Shown here: positions 5,689 through 5,950 of the stretch, piece after piece
Position numbering within the stretch: the stretch's first letter is position 1
Layout of the letters: every line of letters starts with the position of its first letter
From: Rickettsiales bacterium
Lineage (GTDB): Bacteria > Pseudomonadota > Alphaproteobacteria > Rickettsiales > UBA1997
DNA length: 5,950 nt
Assembly: GCA_947496905.1 (NCBI GenBank)
Contig: CANMEW010000079.1
Coordinates: 1 to 5,950, forward strand
Direction of reading: 5' to 3'
The notes under the pieces: generated by a model
Told to the model about the DNA's origin: nothing
The model's database searches: none
What the model saw: only the letters and a program-made list of their open reading frames with translations
Made by a program: the position numbers and the translations under genes

Positions 5689-5950
5689 GAAACCTCTGCA
5701 AAACCATCTTTTTCGGTAATTTTGTCGTCAGATAAATTTGCTCGCGTAGGTTTCCGCGTTAAAAAAATGCGAAGCATTTTTAGCAAGAACGGGCATCGAG
5801 CTTAAGCTCGATCCCTGTGCTCGAATCGTACATCAAGGTACGCTTTCCTGCTCACAAATTTTCTTCCTCAAAATTTCTCGACAAGAGCTAAGCGATTGCA
5901 ACTCATTCGTTCAAAAAAATCTTTGAGTAAAAATCTAGGTTTTTCAGAGG
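5689..5950 (-). mobile_element. Inverted, shortened MITE-like element (copy B), cut by the window end
   Basis: Its inner terminus GAAACCTCTGCAAAAC (5689-5704) matches the family 16-mer at 14 of 16 positions and is preceded by TAA (5686-5688). The outer terminus begins at 5939 and is cut after 12 of its 16 bases by the window end; the full element would be about 266 bases. Read in reverse, 5871-5950 closely follows the start of copy A, including its 48-base block with one or two changes, and 5742-5854 is identical to 5283-5395. Between these, copy B lacks about 70 bases that copy A has. No reading frame is present. Confidence 0.7.
5742..5854 (-). repeat. Right arm of the 113-bp perfect inverted repeat (partner 5283-5395)
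   Basis: This is the exact reverse complement of 5283-5395, separated from it by 346 bases. It carries the second copies of the 18-base palindrome (5795-5812) and of the AAAAATGC / GCATTTTT hairpin (5763-5781, loop GAA). Perfect identity over 113 bases, next to termini that differ at several positions, suggests recent duplication or gene conversion of this part. Confidence 0.9.

Noticed and set aside
5109..5950. The regular hairpins were considered as a CRISPR array
   Set aside because: There are no equal-length direct repeats separated by unique spacers of similar size; the copies are inverted and of different length.

Overview
The window is a compact block of five co-oriented genes on the minus strand, bracketed by gene-free DNA full of palindromic repeats. 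In transcription order the genes are pabB, rpmF, plsX, fabH and yejE. The organism is most likely an alphaproteobacterium with an AT-rich, possibly reduced genome. The reasons are an L32 protein of the cysteine-free alphaproteobacterial type, the rpmF-plsX-fabH order common in Proteobacteria, a YejE that aligns nearly end to end with the enterobacterial protein as I remember it, and coding sequence rich in AAA/TTT codons. I cannot name a genus from the sequence.

Layout. Positions 1-102 are the end of a repeat element that began outside the window. Positions 103-186 are a short spacer after yejE. Positions 187-3478 hold yejE, fabH, plsX and rpmF, packed with gaps of 18 and 9 bases and one overlap (plsX/fabH). 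This looks like one transcription unit. A 136-base spacer (3479-3614) with an unusual G-rich stretch separates it from pabB (3615-4904). Positions 4905-5108 are a spacer with small inverted repeats. From about 5109 to the window end the DNA is mosaic repeat elements with no credible gene.

How the genes work together. PlsX makes acyl-phosphate for phospholipid synthesis and FabH starts each round of fatty acid synthesis, so rpmF-plsX-fabH links ribosome supply to membrane lipid supply. YejE is an inner-membrane permease of a peptide ABC transporter, here without its usual partners. PabB makes aminodeoxychorismate for folate synthesis and has no pathway partner next to it.

The most unusual content is the repeat family. 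A complete 335-bp element at 5113-5447 has perfect 16-bp terminal inverted repeats and is flanked by TTTA on both sides, like a non-autonomous mobile element (MITE). An inverted near-copy follows at 5689-5950, sharing a 113-bp perfect inverted repeat with it. A degenerate relic lies between them, and a fourth member sits at the left window edge. The members differ by whole blocks gained or lost, and they keep the same small hairpins.
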